From contig NC_011296.1 in assembly GCF_000020985.1 (NCBI RefSeq), positions 558,001-622,000 of the forward strand: 64,000 bases of DNA. The letters run 5' to 3'. Made by a program: the position numbers and the translations under genes. The notes under the pieces were generated by a model, which worked only from the letters and a program-made list of their open reading frames with translations, made no database searches and was not told the origin of the DNA. The stretch is from Thermodesulfovibrio yellowstonii DSM 11347 (GTDB taxonomy: Bacteria; Nitrospirota; Thermodesulfovibrionia; Thermodesulfovibrionales; Thermodesulfovibrionaceae). This document shows positions 9,353-18,140 of the stretch, piece by piece. The stretch's first letter is position 1. Every line of letters begins with the position of its first letter.

Positions 9353-10966
9353 ATGCAAGATATGATGAAAAAGTACTATGAAGAAGTTAAAAATTTTAAA
9401 CTTGATGTTCCAGAAAAGTTTTCTTTTCCTTTGGATGTTTTTGACAGATGGAATGACAAAATAGCACTAATCTGGACAGATGGTAACGAATTGAAGAAGT
9501 TTAGTTTTAGTGATTTAACCCGTCTTTCAAGCAAACTTGCTGGAGGGTTTAAAAAACTTGGTATAAATAAAGGTGATACAGTTTTAATACTGCTTCCAAA
9601 CAAGCCTGAATGGTGGGTAATTGTTCTTGCAGTTATGAGAATCAACGCAGTTGCTATTCCTGGAACAACTCTTCTTACAGCCAAGGATATTGAATACAGA
9701 TTGAAAGCAGCAAACATTAAAGCTGTTATTTCGGATAGTGAGAATGCATCAAAAATAGAAGAAGCTGTTAATAAACACGGGAAAGACGTGATTTTGATAA
9801 ATATAGATAATCAGCAGGGATGGCATAAATATGAGGAACTTCTTAAAAATGAAGCATTTTTAGGTGAGAAGACATTCTCTAATGACCCGGCATTTATATT
9901 TTTTACATCAGGAACAACAGGACTTCCCAAAATGGTTCTTCATACTCAGGTCAGTTACCCTCTTGCTCACATAATTACTGGAAAGTTCTGGTTGGACTTA
10001 AAACCAGGAGAGATTCATTGGAATATTTCAGATACAGGCTGGGCAAAAGCAGCATGGTCAAGCTTTTTTGGACCTTGGAACATGGGGACAACAGTTTTCA
10101 CCTACTATAGAAAAGGAAAATTTTCACCCTCTTTAATTGTGGAAACATTAAAGAAATATGAGATAAACACTATTTGCGGTCCACCTACTGCTTATAGAAT
10201 GATTGTTAAAGAACTTCCTTTGGAAGAACTTAAATTTAAAACAGTAAGACACTTTGTGGCAGCAGGTGAACCTTTAAATCCTGAAATAATTAATCTATGG
10301 AAAGATGCAACAGGAGAATATATTTACAATGGTTATGGACAGACAGAAACAGTAAACACTCTTGCTATGTTCAGATTTATTCCAATGAAACCAGGAGCAA
10401 CAGGATTTCCAACACCTGGATATGAGATAGATATAACAGATGATGAAGGAAATCCGCTTCCTCCAAATACAGAAGGAAATATTGCAATTAAGATAAATCC
10501 TCAAAGACCTGTGGGACTTTTTCAAGAATATATAGGTGATAAATTAGAGATGGCTGCTGCATTTAGGGGTGATTGGTATTTTACAAGGGATCGTGGCTAT
10601 AAAGATGAAGATGGTTATTTCTGGTTTGTTGGAAGAGAAGATGATGTCATAATAAGTGCTGGATACAGGATTGGTCCATTTGAGGTAGAGAGCGCTCTTA
10701 TCAAGCATCCTGCAGTTAAAGAAGCTGCTGTTGTTGCAAGTCCTGATGAGGTAAGAGGAGAAGTAGTTAAAGCATTCGTTGTTCTTACACAGGATTATGA
10801 ACCTTCTGAACCTCTTGTTAAAGATATTCAGGAATTTGTAAAAAAAGAAACAGCACCATATAAGTATCCAAGAAAAATAGAATTTGTTGATGAACTTCCG
10901 AAAACAATAAGTGGTAAAATAAAAAGAAAAGAACTCAAACTTAAAGAGTTTGGGAAATTAAAATAA
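9353..10966 (+). CDS. AMP-forming acyl-CoA synthetase (medium-chain/ACSM-like)
   Basis: A 537-residue adenylate-forming enzyme that would activate a carboxylic acid with ATP and CoA. The phosphate-binding loop FFTSGTTGLPKM, the adenine motif YNGYGQTET, the hinge YFTRDRGYKDEDGYFWFVGR and the C-terminal catalytic lysine in PKTISGKIKRKEL are all present. The region NISDTGWAKAAWSSFFGPW resembles medium-chain acyl-CoA synthetases rather than acetate-specific Acs. ATG at 9353 is chosen because GGGAGG lies just upstream; a start 21 codons earlier has no such site. gpsA begins six bases after the stop, so fatty-acid activation and glycerol-3-phosphate supply appear co-transcribed. Confidence 0.88.
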   Translation: MQDMMKKYYEEVKNFKLDVPEKFSFPLDVFDRWNDKIALIWTDGNELKKFSFSDLTRLSSKLAGGFKKLGINKGDTVLILLPNKPEWWVIVLAVMRINAVAIPGTTLLTAKDIEYRLKAANIKAVISDSENASKIEEAVNKHGKDVILINIDNQQGWHKYEELLKNEAFLGEKTFSNDPAFIFFTSGTTGLPKMVLHTQVSYPLAHIITGKFWLDLKPGEIHWNISDTGWAKAAWSSFFGPWNMGTTVFTYYRKGKFSPSLIVETLKKYEINTICGPPTAYRMIVKELPLEELKFKTVRHFVAAGEPLNPEIINLWKDATGEYIYNGYGQTETVNTLAMFRFIPMKPGATGFPTPGYEIDITDDEGNPLPPNTEGNIAIKINPQRPVGLFQEYIGDKLEMAAAFRGDWYFTRDRGYKDEDGYFWFVGREDDVIISAGYRIGPFEVESALIKHPAVKEAAVVASPDEVRGEVVKAFVVLTQDYEPSEPLVKDIQEFVKKETAPYKYPRKIEFVDELPKTISGKIKRKELKLKEFGKLK

Positions 10967-10971
10967 AAAAT

Positions 10972-11964
10972 ATGTCATATATAGCAGTCATAGGAGCAGG
11001 GAGCTGGGGAACAACCCTTGCTTCCCTTCTTTCAAAAAAAGGATTTGATGTAGTAATCTGGGCAAGAGAAAAAGAGATTGCGGATGCTATAAATTCTAAA
11101 AAAGAAAATCCGATATATTTACCTAATATTAAACTGCCCCATAATTTAATCAGCACCGATGATATATTAGAAGCAATTAAAAAAGCCAGATTTATTGTGA
11201 ATGTTGTTCCGACACAACATATACGCTCTGTTTTTACTTCTTTACAGAATAAGTTAAATGATGAAAATATCGTTGTGAGCGCGTCAAAAGGTATTGAAAA
11301 AGGCACTCTAAAAACACCATCTATGATTCTTGAGGAAATAATAAACAAAAAAGTTTATGTTCTTTCGGGTCCCACTTTTGCTATTGAGGTGGCTCAGGAA
11401 AAACCTACAGCTGTAACAATTTCAGGTTCAGAAAAAAGAGGAAGATTATTGTTACAGGAAATTTTTAGCACTTCTTACTTCAGGGTATATGAACACGATG
11501 ACCCTATTGGCGCCGAGATTGGAGGAGCTATAAAAAATGTTATTGCAATTGCTGCGGGAATTTGTGATGCTCTTGAGCTTGGCAATAATGCAAGAGCTGC
11601 TCTTATTACAAGAGGACTTCACGAAATCATGAGACTTGGCAAAAAGATGGGAGCAAAGGAAATAACCTTTTCAGGATTAAGCGGACTTGGAGACCTTTTT
11701 CTTACATGCACATCAAATCTCTCAAGAAATTATACAGTAGGATACAGACTTGGTAAGGGTGAATCACTGGATGAAATTTCAAAAAGCATGCGCTCAATTG
11801 CAGAAGGTGTTGAAACGAGTCTTTCTGCCATGCAACTTTCAAAAAAACTTGATGTTGAAATGCCTATTACAACTGAAATATATCAGGTTATATATGAAGG
11901 AAAAACACCTCAGCAAGCAGCTTCTGATTTAATGAACAGAACCTTAAAACCAGAGTTTTATTAA
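10972..11964 (+). CDS. gpsA: Glycerol-3-phosphate dehydrogenase [NAD(P)+]
   Basis: A 330-residue GpsA, which reduces dihydroxyacetone phosphate to sn-glycerol-3-phosphate for phospholipid synthesis. The N-terminal dinucleotide motif is VIGAGSWGTTLA. The segments VSASKGIEKGTL, VLSGPTFAIEVAQ and IGGAIKNVIAIAAGICDALELGNNARAAL (read in pieces) are family hallmarks and include the catalytic lysine in GGAIKN. Length is normal. It follows the acyl-CoA synthetase by five bases with no obvious ribosome site. Downstream genes run towards it. Confidence 0.95.
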   Translation: MSYIAVIGAGSWGTTLASLLSKKGFDVVIWAREKEIADAINSKKENPIYLPNIKLPHNLISTDDILEAIKKARFIVNVVPTQHIRSVFTSLQNKLNDENIVVSASKGIEKGTLKTPSMILEEIINKKVYVLSGPTFAIEVAQEKPTAVTISGSEKRGRLLLQEIFSTSYFRVYEHDDPIGAEIGGAIKNVIAIAAGICDALELGNNARAALITRGLHEIMRLGKKMGAKEITFSGLSGLGDLFLTCTSNLSRNYTVGYRLGKGESLDEISKSMRSIAEGVETSLSAMQLSKKLDVEMPITTEIYQVIYEGKTPQQAASDLMNRTLKPEFY

Positions 11965-11992
11965 GAAAAGATTTTTTGAATGACAAAATAAA

Positions 11993-12433
11993 TTAAAATA
12001 AATCAAGCTTCATAATAATAGCGTCTTCTTCAGGTAAAAGATAGTATTTTTTACGTAATCCTGCTTTTTTAAAGCCAATTTTTTCATAAAAACTGATTGC
12101 TTCATTATTTGATACTCTCACTTCAAGAAAACAAGTTTTTACAGAGTCTTTTACTTCATTCAATACATTTTTTATAAGTTCAGTAGCAATCCCTTTTCTT
12201 CTTAATTCAGGCTTTACAGCAATTGATAACAATTCTGCTTCATCTAATATTTTCCTGAGAACAATATAACCAACAATTTCTCCATTAAATTCTGCGACCT
12301 TGAGTATAGAATGAGGATTTAAAAGCTCATTTTTAAATGATTTTAATGACCATGGTATAGAAAAACTCTGGCTTGCAATTTCTAAAACACGTGAAAGGTC
12401 TTGTTCTTTTAAGTTTCTTATTTTTATATTCAT
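11993..12433 (-). CDS. rimI: Ribosomal-protein-alanine N-acetyltransferase
   Basis: A 146-residue GNAT enzyme with the acetyl-CoA loop motif LRRKGIATELI and the RimI-like ending YEKIGFKKAGLRKKYYLL. RimI acetylates the N-terminal alanine of ribosomal protein S18 in enterobacteria. Its place eight bases after tsaB is a widely conserved arrangement (tsaB-rimI), which strengthens the name. It is the last gene of the mnmG-rsmG-tsaB-rimI run. Substrate in this organism is inferred from the family and context. Confidence 0.88.
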   Translation of the reverse strand: MNIKIRNLKEQDLSRVLEIASQSFSIPWSLKSFKNELLNPHSILKVAEFNGEIVGYIVLRKILDEAELLSIAVKPELRRKGIATELIKNVLNEVKDSVKTCFLEVRVSNNEAISFYEKIGFKKAGLRKKYYLLPEEDAIIMKLDLF

Positions 12434-12441
12434 CCAAAATG

Positions 12442-13143
12442 CTAAACTTTATCCTGAGACGAAGTTGAAAGTGTTATTTTTATTTCAGCTTCTGATTTTC
12501 TGAGATACTCAGGTTTTAAGTCTTTTCCATTAGTTGCTTCATTAATTCTTTGTAGCCCTATGTATGCCACAATTCCAGGATGTGGCACTGAATATATTAA
12601 TGGTGGGAATATAGCCTTACTACCAAGTTTTTCAATCAATTTTTCTTTATAAAAATCTGCCCCACTTCCAGCAAATATTGTTTTTTCTTTAATCCAGTCT
12701 ACCAGAGCATTAATTCCTAAAACCGAATCTTCCTTAAGTCTTAGAATTTTATTATTTTCCCATTTGAACAAAGCTGTGAAGACCTCTTTTTTTCTTGCAT
12801 CAAATATCGGACATATCTGATATTTGCAGTAAGGAAATTCCCATGCAATCACTTCCAGTGTTGATACAGGAATTACCTTTTTTTTAGTTACGAAAGAGAG
12901 CCCTTTTGCTGTGCTTATACCAACCCTCAAACCTGTAAAAGACCCTGGTCCTACAGTAATTGCATAATAATCAATTGTTTCAAGAGGAATTTTCATTATT
13001 TCAAGAATATGGGCAATTTCAGGAAGAAGTTTCTCAGAATGGGAAGCCATAAACTGCATTGTAGATTGTGCAAGCAGTATTCCATCTTCCAGCACTGCTA
13101 TACCAGCATATTTTGTTGATGTATCAATCCCTAAGATTCGCAT
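12442..13143 (-). CDS. tsaB: tRNA threonylcarbamoyladenosine biosynthesis protein TsaB
   Basis: A 233-residue TsaB (YeaZ) of the ASKHA fold, starting MRILGIDTSTKYAGIAV and containing VGPGSFTGLRVGISTAKGL, both diagnostic. TsaB dimerises with TsaD and, with TsaE and TsaC, makes t6A37 in ANN-decoding tRNAs. Its own nucleotide site is normally inactive and it acts as a scaffold. The start overlaps the end of rsmG by 13 bases, indicating translational coupling. Confidence 0.93.
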   Translation of the reverse strand: MRILGIDTSTKYAGIAVLEDGILLAQSTMQFMASHSEKLLPEIAHILEIMKIPLETIDYYAITVGPGSFTGLRVGISTAKGLSFVTKKKVIPVSTLEVIAWEFPYCKYQICPIFDARKKEVFTALFKWENNKILRLKEDSVLGINALVDWIKEKTIFAGSGADFYKEKLIEKLGSKAIFPPLIYSVPHPGIVAYIGLQRINEATNGKDLKPEYLRKSEAEIKITLSTSSQDKV

Positions 13144-13802
13144 TTTTCAATTTTGATTATATATCTTTTACCTCCTATTTGCGAAGAGTTAATATCTGGA
13201 AGTTCAAACTCTCTTATTTCTATGTTATATCTCTCAGGTAAATTTTGAATTTCCTCATCAATTTTTAATGATTTACTTATTAGAAAATATCCTTCCTTTT
13301 TGAGTAAATGGTTACAATGTTTAATAAAATCCTTTATACTCCACAATGCTCTGGATATTACAATATCAAACTTATTATGAATCTCTTCTGCTTTTGCCTT
13401 GATAATTTCAATATTTTCAAGTTCAAGTTTTCTTTTTATATTTTTTAAAAAAGCGTTTTTTTTCCAGGAAGGTTCAATCAATGTTATTTTTGCACGAGGT
13501 CTTACAATAGCTATTGGAATTCCTGGGAAACCCGCACCTGTGCCGATGTCTGCAATGCTTAGAGGATTTTCAGAGATGAAACATAAATATAAAAGCGAAT
13601 CAATGAAATGCTTCACGATTATCTCTTTTTCATCTTCTATGGATGTGAGATTGTAGGCTTTGTTCCATTTTTTGAGTTCTGATAGATAAAAGAGGAATTT
13701 ATCTGCCAGGACTTCAATCTGTTTATCATCATCTGGCAATTTTAACGAGTTTATAAGAATACTGCTAAAACATTTTTTGAAAAAGTCTTTCAACTCTTTC
13801 AC
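13131..13802 (-). CDS. rsmG: 16S rRNA (guanine-527-N7)-methyltransferase RsmG
   Basis: A 223-residue SAM-dependent methyltransferase (GidB). The SAM loop ADIGTGAGFPGIPIAI and the upstream YNLTSIEDEKEI...HFIDSL signature are both present. RsmG methylates N7 of G527 in 16S rRNA; loss confers low-level streptomycin resistance in other bacteria. It starts four bases after mnmG ends, matching the common gidA-gidB pairing. Confidence 0.95.
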   Translation of the reverse strand: MKELKDFFKKCFSSILINSLKLPDDDKQIEVLADKFLFYLSELKKWNKAYNLTSIEDEKEIIVKHFIDSLLYLCFISENPLSIADIGTGAGFPGIPIAIVRPRAKITLIEPSWKKNAFLKNIKRKLELENIEIIKAKAEEIHNKFDIVISRALWSIKDFIKHCNHLLKKEGYFLISKSLKIDEEIQNLPERYNIEIREFELPDINSSQIGGKRYIIKIEKCES

Positions 13803-13806
13803 ATTA

Positions 13807-15681
13807 TTACTTCTTAACAGTTGTTTTTTTCTGGACAGCCACCATAAGAATGGATATGGCTGCAGGAGTTACTCCGGGAATTCTCATTGCCTGACCGATT
13901 GTTCTTGGTGCTACTTCTGTGAGTTTTTGTATTACCTCCCTTGAAAGTCCAGGGATATTAAAATCAAAATTTTCAGGAATAAGTTTTTCTTCAAATTGTT
14001 TCATTCTTTCAACAAGCTCCATCTGTTTTGCAATATATCCCTCGTATTTAATATGAATCTCAACAAGCTCTTCAAGCTCTTTTGTTAAAGTCACCTCAGA
14101 AGGTGCGAATTTTTTTATAAAATCATAGTTAAGCTCAGGTCTTTTAAGAAGCTTATCAAGAAACGTGGCTTCTTCAACTGGAGTTGTTTGAGCTTCTATG
14201 AGTGCTTTATTAAGTTCTTCTGAAGGTTTAATTGTGGTAGTTTTGAGCCTTTTGATTTCTCTTTGGAGCAATTCCTTTTTCTTGTTGAATTCTTCATAGG
14301 TTTCTTCATCAACAAGGCCAATTTTATATCCATAATCTCTTAGTCTTAAATCAGCATTGTCATGTCTAAGTAGCAGTCTGAATTCAGCCCTTGAAGTAAA
14401 CATCCTGTAAGGCTCTTGTGTTCCTTTTGTTACGAGGTCATCAATTAATACTCCAATATATGCTTCATCTCTGCCCAGAATAAGAGGTGGTTGTTTTTTT
14501 ATCTTAAGTGCTGCATTAATCCCAGCCATCAATCCCTGTGCAGCAGCTTCTTCATATCCACTTGTTCCATTAATTTGACCTGCAAGATATAATCCTTCAA
14601 TTCCTTTCACTTCAAGAGTATGCCTTATCTGTGTAGGGTATACAAAATCATACTCAATTGCATATCCCGGCCTCATTATTTCAGCATCTTCAAGCCCAGG
14701 GATTGTTCTTACAAAAGCAACCTGTACATCATAGGGCAAAGATGTGGGAATTCCGTTTGCGTAATATTCTTTTCTACTCAATCCTTCAGGTTCAAGAAAT
14801 ATCTGATGTCTTGATTTATCTCTGAATTTTACAACTTTGTCTTCAATTGAAGGACAGTAACGGGGACCTATTCCCTTTATCTTTCCGCTATACAGGGGGG
14901 AACGGTCAAGATTATTAAGAATTATCTCATGGGTTTTTTCATTTGTATATGTTATATAGCACGGTACCTGAGGATTATTAATTTTCTTGGTGGAATAGGA
15001 AAATGGTATAGGAGGGTCATCACCGCCTTGTTCTTCTGTTTTTGAAAAATCTATTGTTTTTGCATCAATTCTTGGAGGGGTGCCTGTTTTAAGTCTTCCC
15101 ATCTTTAATCCGAGTTTTTTGATTGATTCTGAAAGCTTTTTTGATGGAAATTCTCCTGCTCTGCCTGCTTCAAAAGAATCAAGACCTATGTGGATAAGTC
15201 CATTTAAAAATGTTCCAGGTGTAATTATAACAGCTTTTGCACCGTAAAAAACACCAAGAGAAGTTATAATTCCTTTAACTTTACCATTTTCAACCACTAT
15301 CTCCTCAACCATTGCTTGTTTTATAGCAAGATTTTCCGTTGATTCAAGAATTTTACGCATATAAATATTGTAAAGGATTCTGTCAGCCTGAGCACGTAAA
15401 GACCAAACAGCAGGACCTTTTGAACGATTAAGCATTCTGAATTGTATACCTGCCATATCAGTTACCTTTGCCATAATACCACCCAGAGCATCAATTTCCC
15501 TTACAAGATGTCCTTTAGCAAGACCTCCGATTGCAGGGTTACAACTAAGTTGTGCTATTGTTTCAAGATATATTGTAAAAAGGGCTGTTTGTAGTCCCAT
15601 CTTTGCTGTAGCTAAAGCAGCTTCACATCCTGCATGTCCAGCTCCAACAACAATTATGTCAAAATCTTTTTCTTTATACAT
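13807..15681 (-). CDS. mnmG: tRNA uridine-5-carboxymethylaminomethyl modification enzyme MnmG
   Basis: A 624-residue FAD enzyme (GidA) that, with MnmE, modifies wobble U34 of certain tRNAs. The FAD motif is VVGAGHAGCEAALATAKMG; SCNPAIGGLAKGHLVREID and LNRSKGPAVWSLRAQADR are family signatures, and the C-terminal helical domain with RMKQFEEKLIPENFD is complete. The AAAGGG site upstream of ATG 15681 is well placed. A -10 box shared with the divergent HDOD gene lies at 15711-15716. It heads a four-gene operon with rsmG, tsaB and rimI. Confidence 0.96.
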   Translation of the reverse strand: MYKEKDFDIIVVGAGHAGCEAALATAKMGLQTALFTIYLETIAQLSCNPAIGGLAKGHLVREIDALGGIMAKVTDMAGIQFRMLNRSKGPAVWSLRAQADRILYNIYMRKILESTENLAIKQAMVEEIVVENGKVKGIITSLGVFYGAKAVIITPGTFLNGLIHIGLDSFEAGRAGEFPSKKLSESIKKLGLKMGRLKTGTPPRIDAKTIDFSKTEEQGGDDPPIPFSYSTKKINNPQVPCYITYTNEKTHEIILNNLDRSPLYSGKIKGIGPRYCPSIEDKVVKFRDKSRHQIFLEPEGLSRKEYYANGIPTSLPYDVQVAFVRTIPGLEDAEIMRPGYAIEYDFVYPTQIRHTLEVKGIEGLYLAGQINGTSGYEEAAAQGLMAGINAALKIKKQPPLILGRDEAYIGVLIDDLVTKGTQEPYRMFTSRAEFRLLLRHDNADLRLRDYGYKIGLVDEETYEEFNKKKELLQREIKRLKTTTIKPSEELNKALIEAQTTPVEEATFLDKLLKRPELNYDFIKKFAPSEVTLTKELEELVEIHIKYEGYIAKQMELVERMKQFEEKLIPENFDFNIPGLSREVIQKLTEVAPRTIGQAMRIPGVTPAAISILMVAVQKKTTVKK

Positions 15682-15707
15682 TTTTTCCCTTTAATTTTGT
15701 TTCCCTT

Positions 15708-15721
15708 TTTATTATAATAAA
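15708..15721. promoter_or_regulatory. Symmetric bidirectional -10 element between mnmG and the HDOD gene
   Basis: A perfect 14-bp palindrome, TTTATTATAATAAA, carries overlapping TATAAT hexamers on both strands (15713-15718 plus, 15711-15716 minus). The minus box suits mnmG with a leader of about 23 bases; the plus box ends 7 bases before the ATG at 15726. No strong -35 is seen on either side. Confidence 0.5.
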
Positions 15722-15725
15722 TGTG

Positions 15726-17288
15726 ATGAGTTTTCCTGTATTCAGACATACAATTTCTAAATTAAGAGAAGTTTTAGTAGAGGATTCAGATAAAATCTCT
15801 TTCTTGATAAAGTATGACCCTATAATTGCCTATCTTATTTTTCAGGAAGTTAATAAACCCTGTAGCAAAACAGAAATAACAAACTTCTCTCAAATGGTTA
15901 ACTATATTGGAACAAAAAAAATTGAACAGATAATTATTGAAAGAGATCTTTTCCTTGAAGTTGAAGATTTACATATATGGGTATATGGCATTTTAAGTGC
16001 TGAAATTTGTTCTCTTATTGCAGAGAAATTTTCTCATATTCATAGAGATGAAGCATTTTTTGTAGGCTTGCTACCATGCCTTGGTTTACTTTTTATGATG
16101 AATGATTTTCCTAAATACAGAAATATAATTCATTTTCTCGTTAAACTTCCTCTTGAAGACAGAGTCTTTCTTGAAGAATCAGTTTTTGGCACAAATCATA
16201 TTGATACTCTTAAAAGAAATATAATCTGTCCTCCTTTTAAGGAAGTTGTGAATATTCTAAACAGGATGTTTCCAAAAGATGGGCAAAAGGAGATAAAAAC
16301 ATCTGTTCCACAAAGGGGATCTACTTTGCAGAGTTTTTATGATATGGCATTGCTTTCAGACCTTGCTTCTTATGGTGCACAGGCTTTGATGTTTCCATCT
16401 GTTGTTGATAATCGCGAACTTTTTCTTGAACTTGCAAAAAGATACTTCAGAGTAAAAGAGTCTGATTCATTAGAAATTCTTCAAAATGCAATGGATAGAT
16501 TTATCTCAATTGCTCAGGAGTTTAATATCCTTGAAGAAATTCAGCTTTCAACTGAGAAAGTTTATCAACTAAGAAAGTTCAGATTTGAAACAAAAAATCC
16601 TGTTTTTGCAAATATGCTTAAAAATTTATTTGAAGAAAATGCAAAAGATAGAAACATTTTTATTTATGGTGAAAGAGCAGTTGGCAAAAGACTTCTTGCT
16701 GCAGCACTTTATACTGCAGATGATAATCCTCGTAGAGAAAAACCTTTTGTAATGATTTTTTGTGATATAGAAGAGGAAACTCTTGAAGAAGAGTTTTTTG
16801 GAATAAAAGAAGGATATTTTGGCAAAAAAGGTAAAAAAGGAGTTTTAAAACATGCAGAAGGAGGAACTCTTGTAATAAAAGAGTTTGATGCAATGCCTGG
16901 AGATTTTCAAGATAAATTTCAAAAAGCAATTCAGAACGGAAAATTTTATAGAGTAGGGGATATAACTCCAGTTGAATTTCCTGATATAAAATTTATTCTT
17001 GTAGGCAAAGAAGATATAAGAATTAAGGTTGCAAAAGGAGAATTTTCAGGTAATTTACTTAAACTGCTTAATCCTGTTTTTTTCAGAATACTTCCATTAA
17101 GAGAAAGAAGAGAAGATGTTTTTTATATTGCAAATGAGATAGTGAAAAAATATAATCTGAATATTGAAGATAGACTTGCACAACCAGAAATTATAGAAAA
17201 GCTTAAAACTGACCCATTCCCGAATAATCTTAGAGATTTAAAAAGATTTTTATTCCTTCTTTATATTCAAAAAATTCTTAAACCTTAA
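15726..17288 (+). CDS. HDOD-like protein fused to a degenerate sigma-54-activator-type AAA+ domain
   Basis: This is a 520-residue soluble protein. Residues 1-200 look like an HDOD/HD-related helical domain (FPVFRHTISKLREVL at the start). Residues 290-515 align by motif with the central AAA+ domain of NtrC-type activators: EFFGIKEGYFGKKG, AEGGTLVIKEFDAMP, then LLKLLNPVFFRILPLRERREDV. Key positions are altered. Walker A reads GERAVGKR with Arg instead of Ser/Thr, the Walker B acid pair is KE instead of DE, and the sigma-54-contacting GAFTGA loop is GYFGKK. No DNA-binding helix-turn-helix is apparent. ATP hydrolysis and sigma-54 activation are therefore doubtful. GTG at 15723 is an alternative start. 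Its 3' end overlaps the convergent gene by 39 bases. Confidence 0.75.
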   Translation: MSFPVFRHTISKLREVLVEDSDKISFLIKYDPIIAYLIFQEVNKPCSKTEITNFSQMVNYIGTKKIEQIIIERDLFLEVEDLHIWVYGILSAEICSLIAEKFSHIHRDEAFFVGLLPCLGLLFMMNDFPKYRNIIHFLVKLPLEDRVFLEESVFGTNHIDTLKRNIICPPFKEVVNILNRMFPKDGQKEIKTSVPQRGSTLQSFYDMALLSDLASYGAQALMFPSVVDNRELFLELAKRYFRVKESDSLEILQNAMDRFISIAQEFNILEEIQLSTEKVYQLRKFRFETKNPVFANMLKNLFEENAKDRNIFIYGERAVGKRLLAAALYTADDNPRREKPFVMIFCDIEEETLEEEFFGIKEGYFGKKGKKGVLKHAEGGTLVIKEFDAMPGDFQDKFQKAIQNGKFYRVGDITPVEFPDIKFILVGKEDIRIKVAKGEFSGNLLKLLNPVFFRILPLRERREDVFYIANEIVKKYNLNIEDRLAQPEIIEKLKTDPFPNNLRDLKRFLFLLYIQKILKP

Positions 17289-18140
17289 ATACTCAATTCC
17301 ACCAATAAGAGAAGCAAAAACCTGAGAAATAAACCATAAAAAAGACACTGCTACAACATTAGCATATCCTAAGGAATTACCAAAAAATAAGATAAAGCAC
17401 CATTCTCTTACTCCAACTCCTGATACTGATATTGGAAGCATTGAAATTAGTATTATAATTGGCATAAAAATAGCTAATTCAAAAAAAGATATTGATTGGT
17501 GAAGCCCAATAAAAATTATATAAACCGAAATAATTACAATAAATTGAACAAAAATAGACAAGATAAATGCCTTAATAATCTGTTTTTTGTTAAAACTTAA
17601 AATATAATCTTTCAACCCTTTAAAAAATTTAGTTTTTCCAAGCAATAAAAAGAAAATACTTCCTCCAATAAATCCTACAAAACTTACAGGAACAGTCCAT
17701 ATAAGCATTTGTTGTGGAAGCTTTGTATAAAATACACAAAAAAATATAAAGCCTATGAATAATAAAGCAGAAAGTCCTATATATCTTTCCATAAATACTG
17801 ATGCCAATGCTTGTTTGGTCCCTGTTTTTTCTTTAATCATAAAAATTTTTACTATATCTCCTCCTATGATTCCAGGTAAAACATTATTAAAAAATGCGCC
17901 TATTAGATAAAGAGAAAAAAGTTTTGAAATACTCAATTCTTGATAAGGAAGAAAAATTTTCCATCTCAATGTAGATATGTATGAAGAAATAATGTATAGA
18001 AAAGAGGCAAAGAAAAAAGCAAAAGGATTTATTAAAACAAAAGAGCTTAAAACATTAGAAAAATCAATTTTTTTAAGAAGATATAAGACTAATAAAACAG
18101 TTACTGTAAAGCGAATGCAAAATTTTATATATTGCTTCAA
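17250..18140 (-). CDS. YbhN/AglD-like flippase-related membrane protein (UPF0104, LPG-synthase TM type)
   Basis: A 296-residue integral membrane protein with about eight helices. The motifs FNNVLPGIIGGDIVKIFMI and MLPISVSGVGVREWCFI are typical of the lysylphosphatidylglycerol-synthase transmembrane family (UPF0104), here without the catalytic aminoacyl domain. Such stand-alone proteins often accompany lipid-linked sugar transferases. It overlaps the end of the GT2 gene by four bases and is the last gene of the cluster with the GT2 and the PAP2-GT39 fusion. Its 3' end runs 39 bases into the convergent HDOD/AAA+ gene. Confidence 0.82.
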   Translation of the reverse strand: MKQYIKFCIRFTVTVLLVLYLLKKIDFSNVLSSFVLINPFAFFFASFLYIISSYISTLRWKIFLPYQELSISKLFSLYLIGAFFNNVLPGIIGGDIVKIFMIKEKTGTKQALASVFMERYIGLSALLFIGFIFFCVFYTKLPQQMLIWTVPVSFVGFIGGSIFFLLLGKTKFFKGLKDYILSFNKKQIIKAFILSIFVQFIVIISVYIIFIGLHQSISFFELAIFMPIIILISMLPISVSGVGVREWCFILFFGNSLGYANVVAVSFLWFISQVFASLIGGIEYLRFKNFLNIKKE

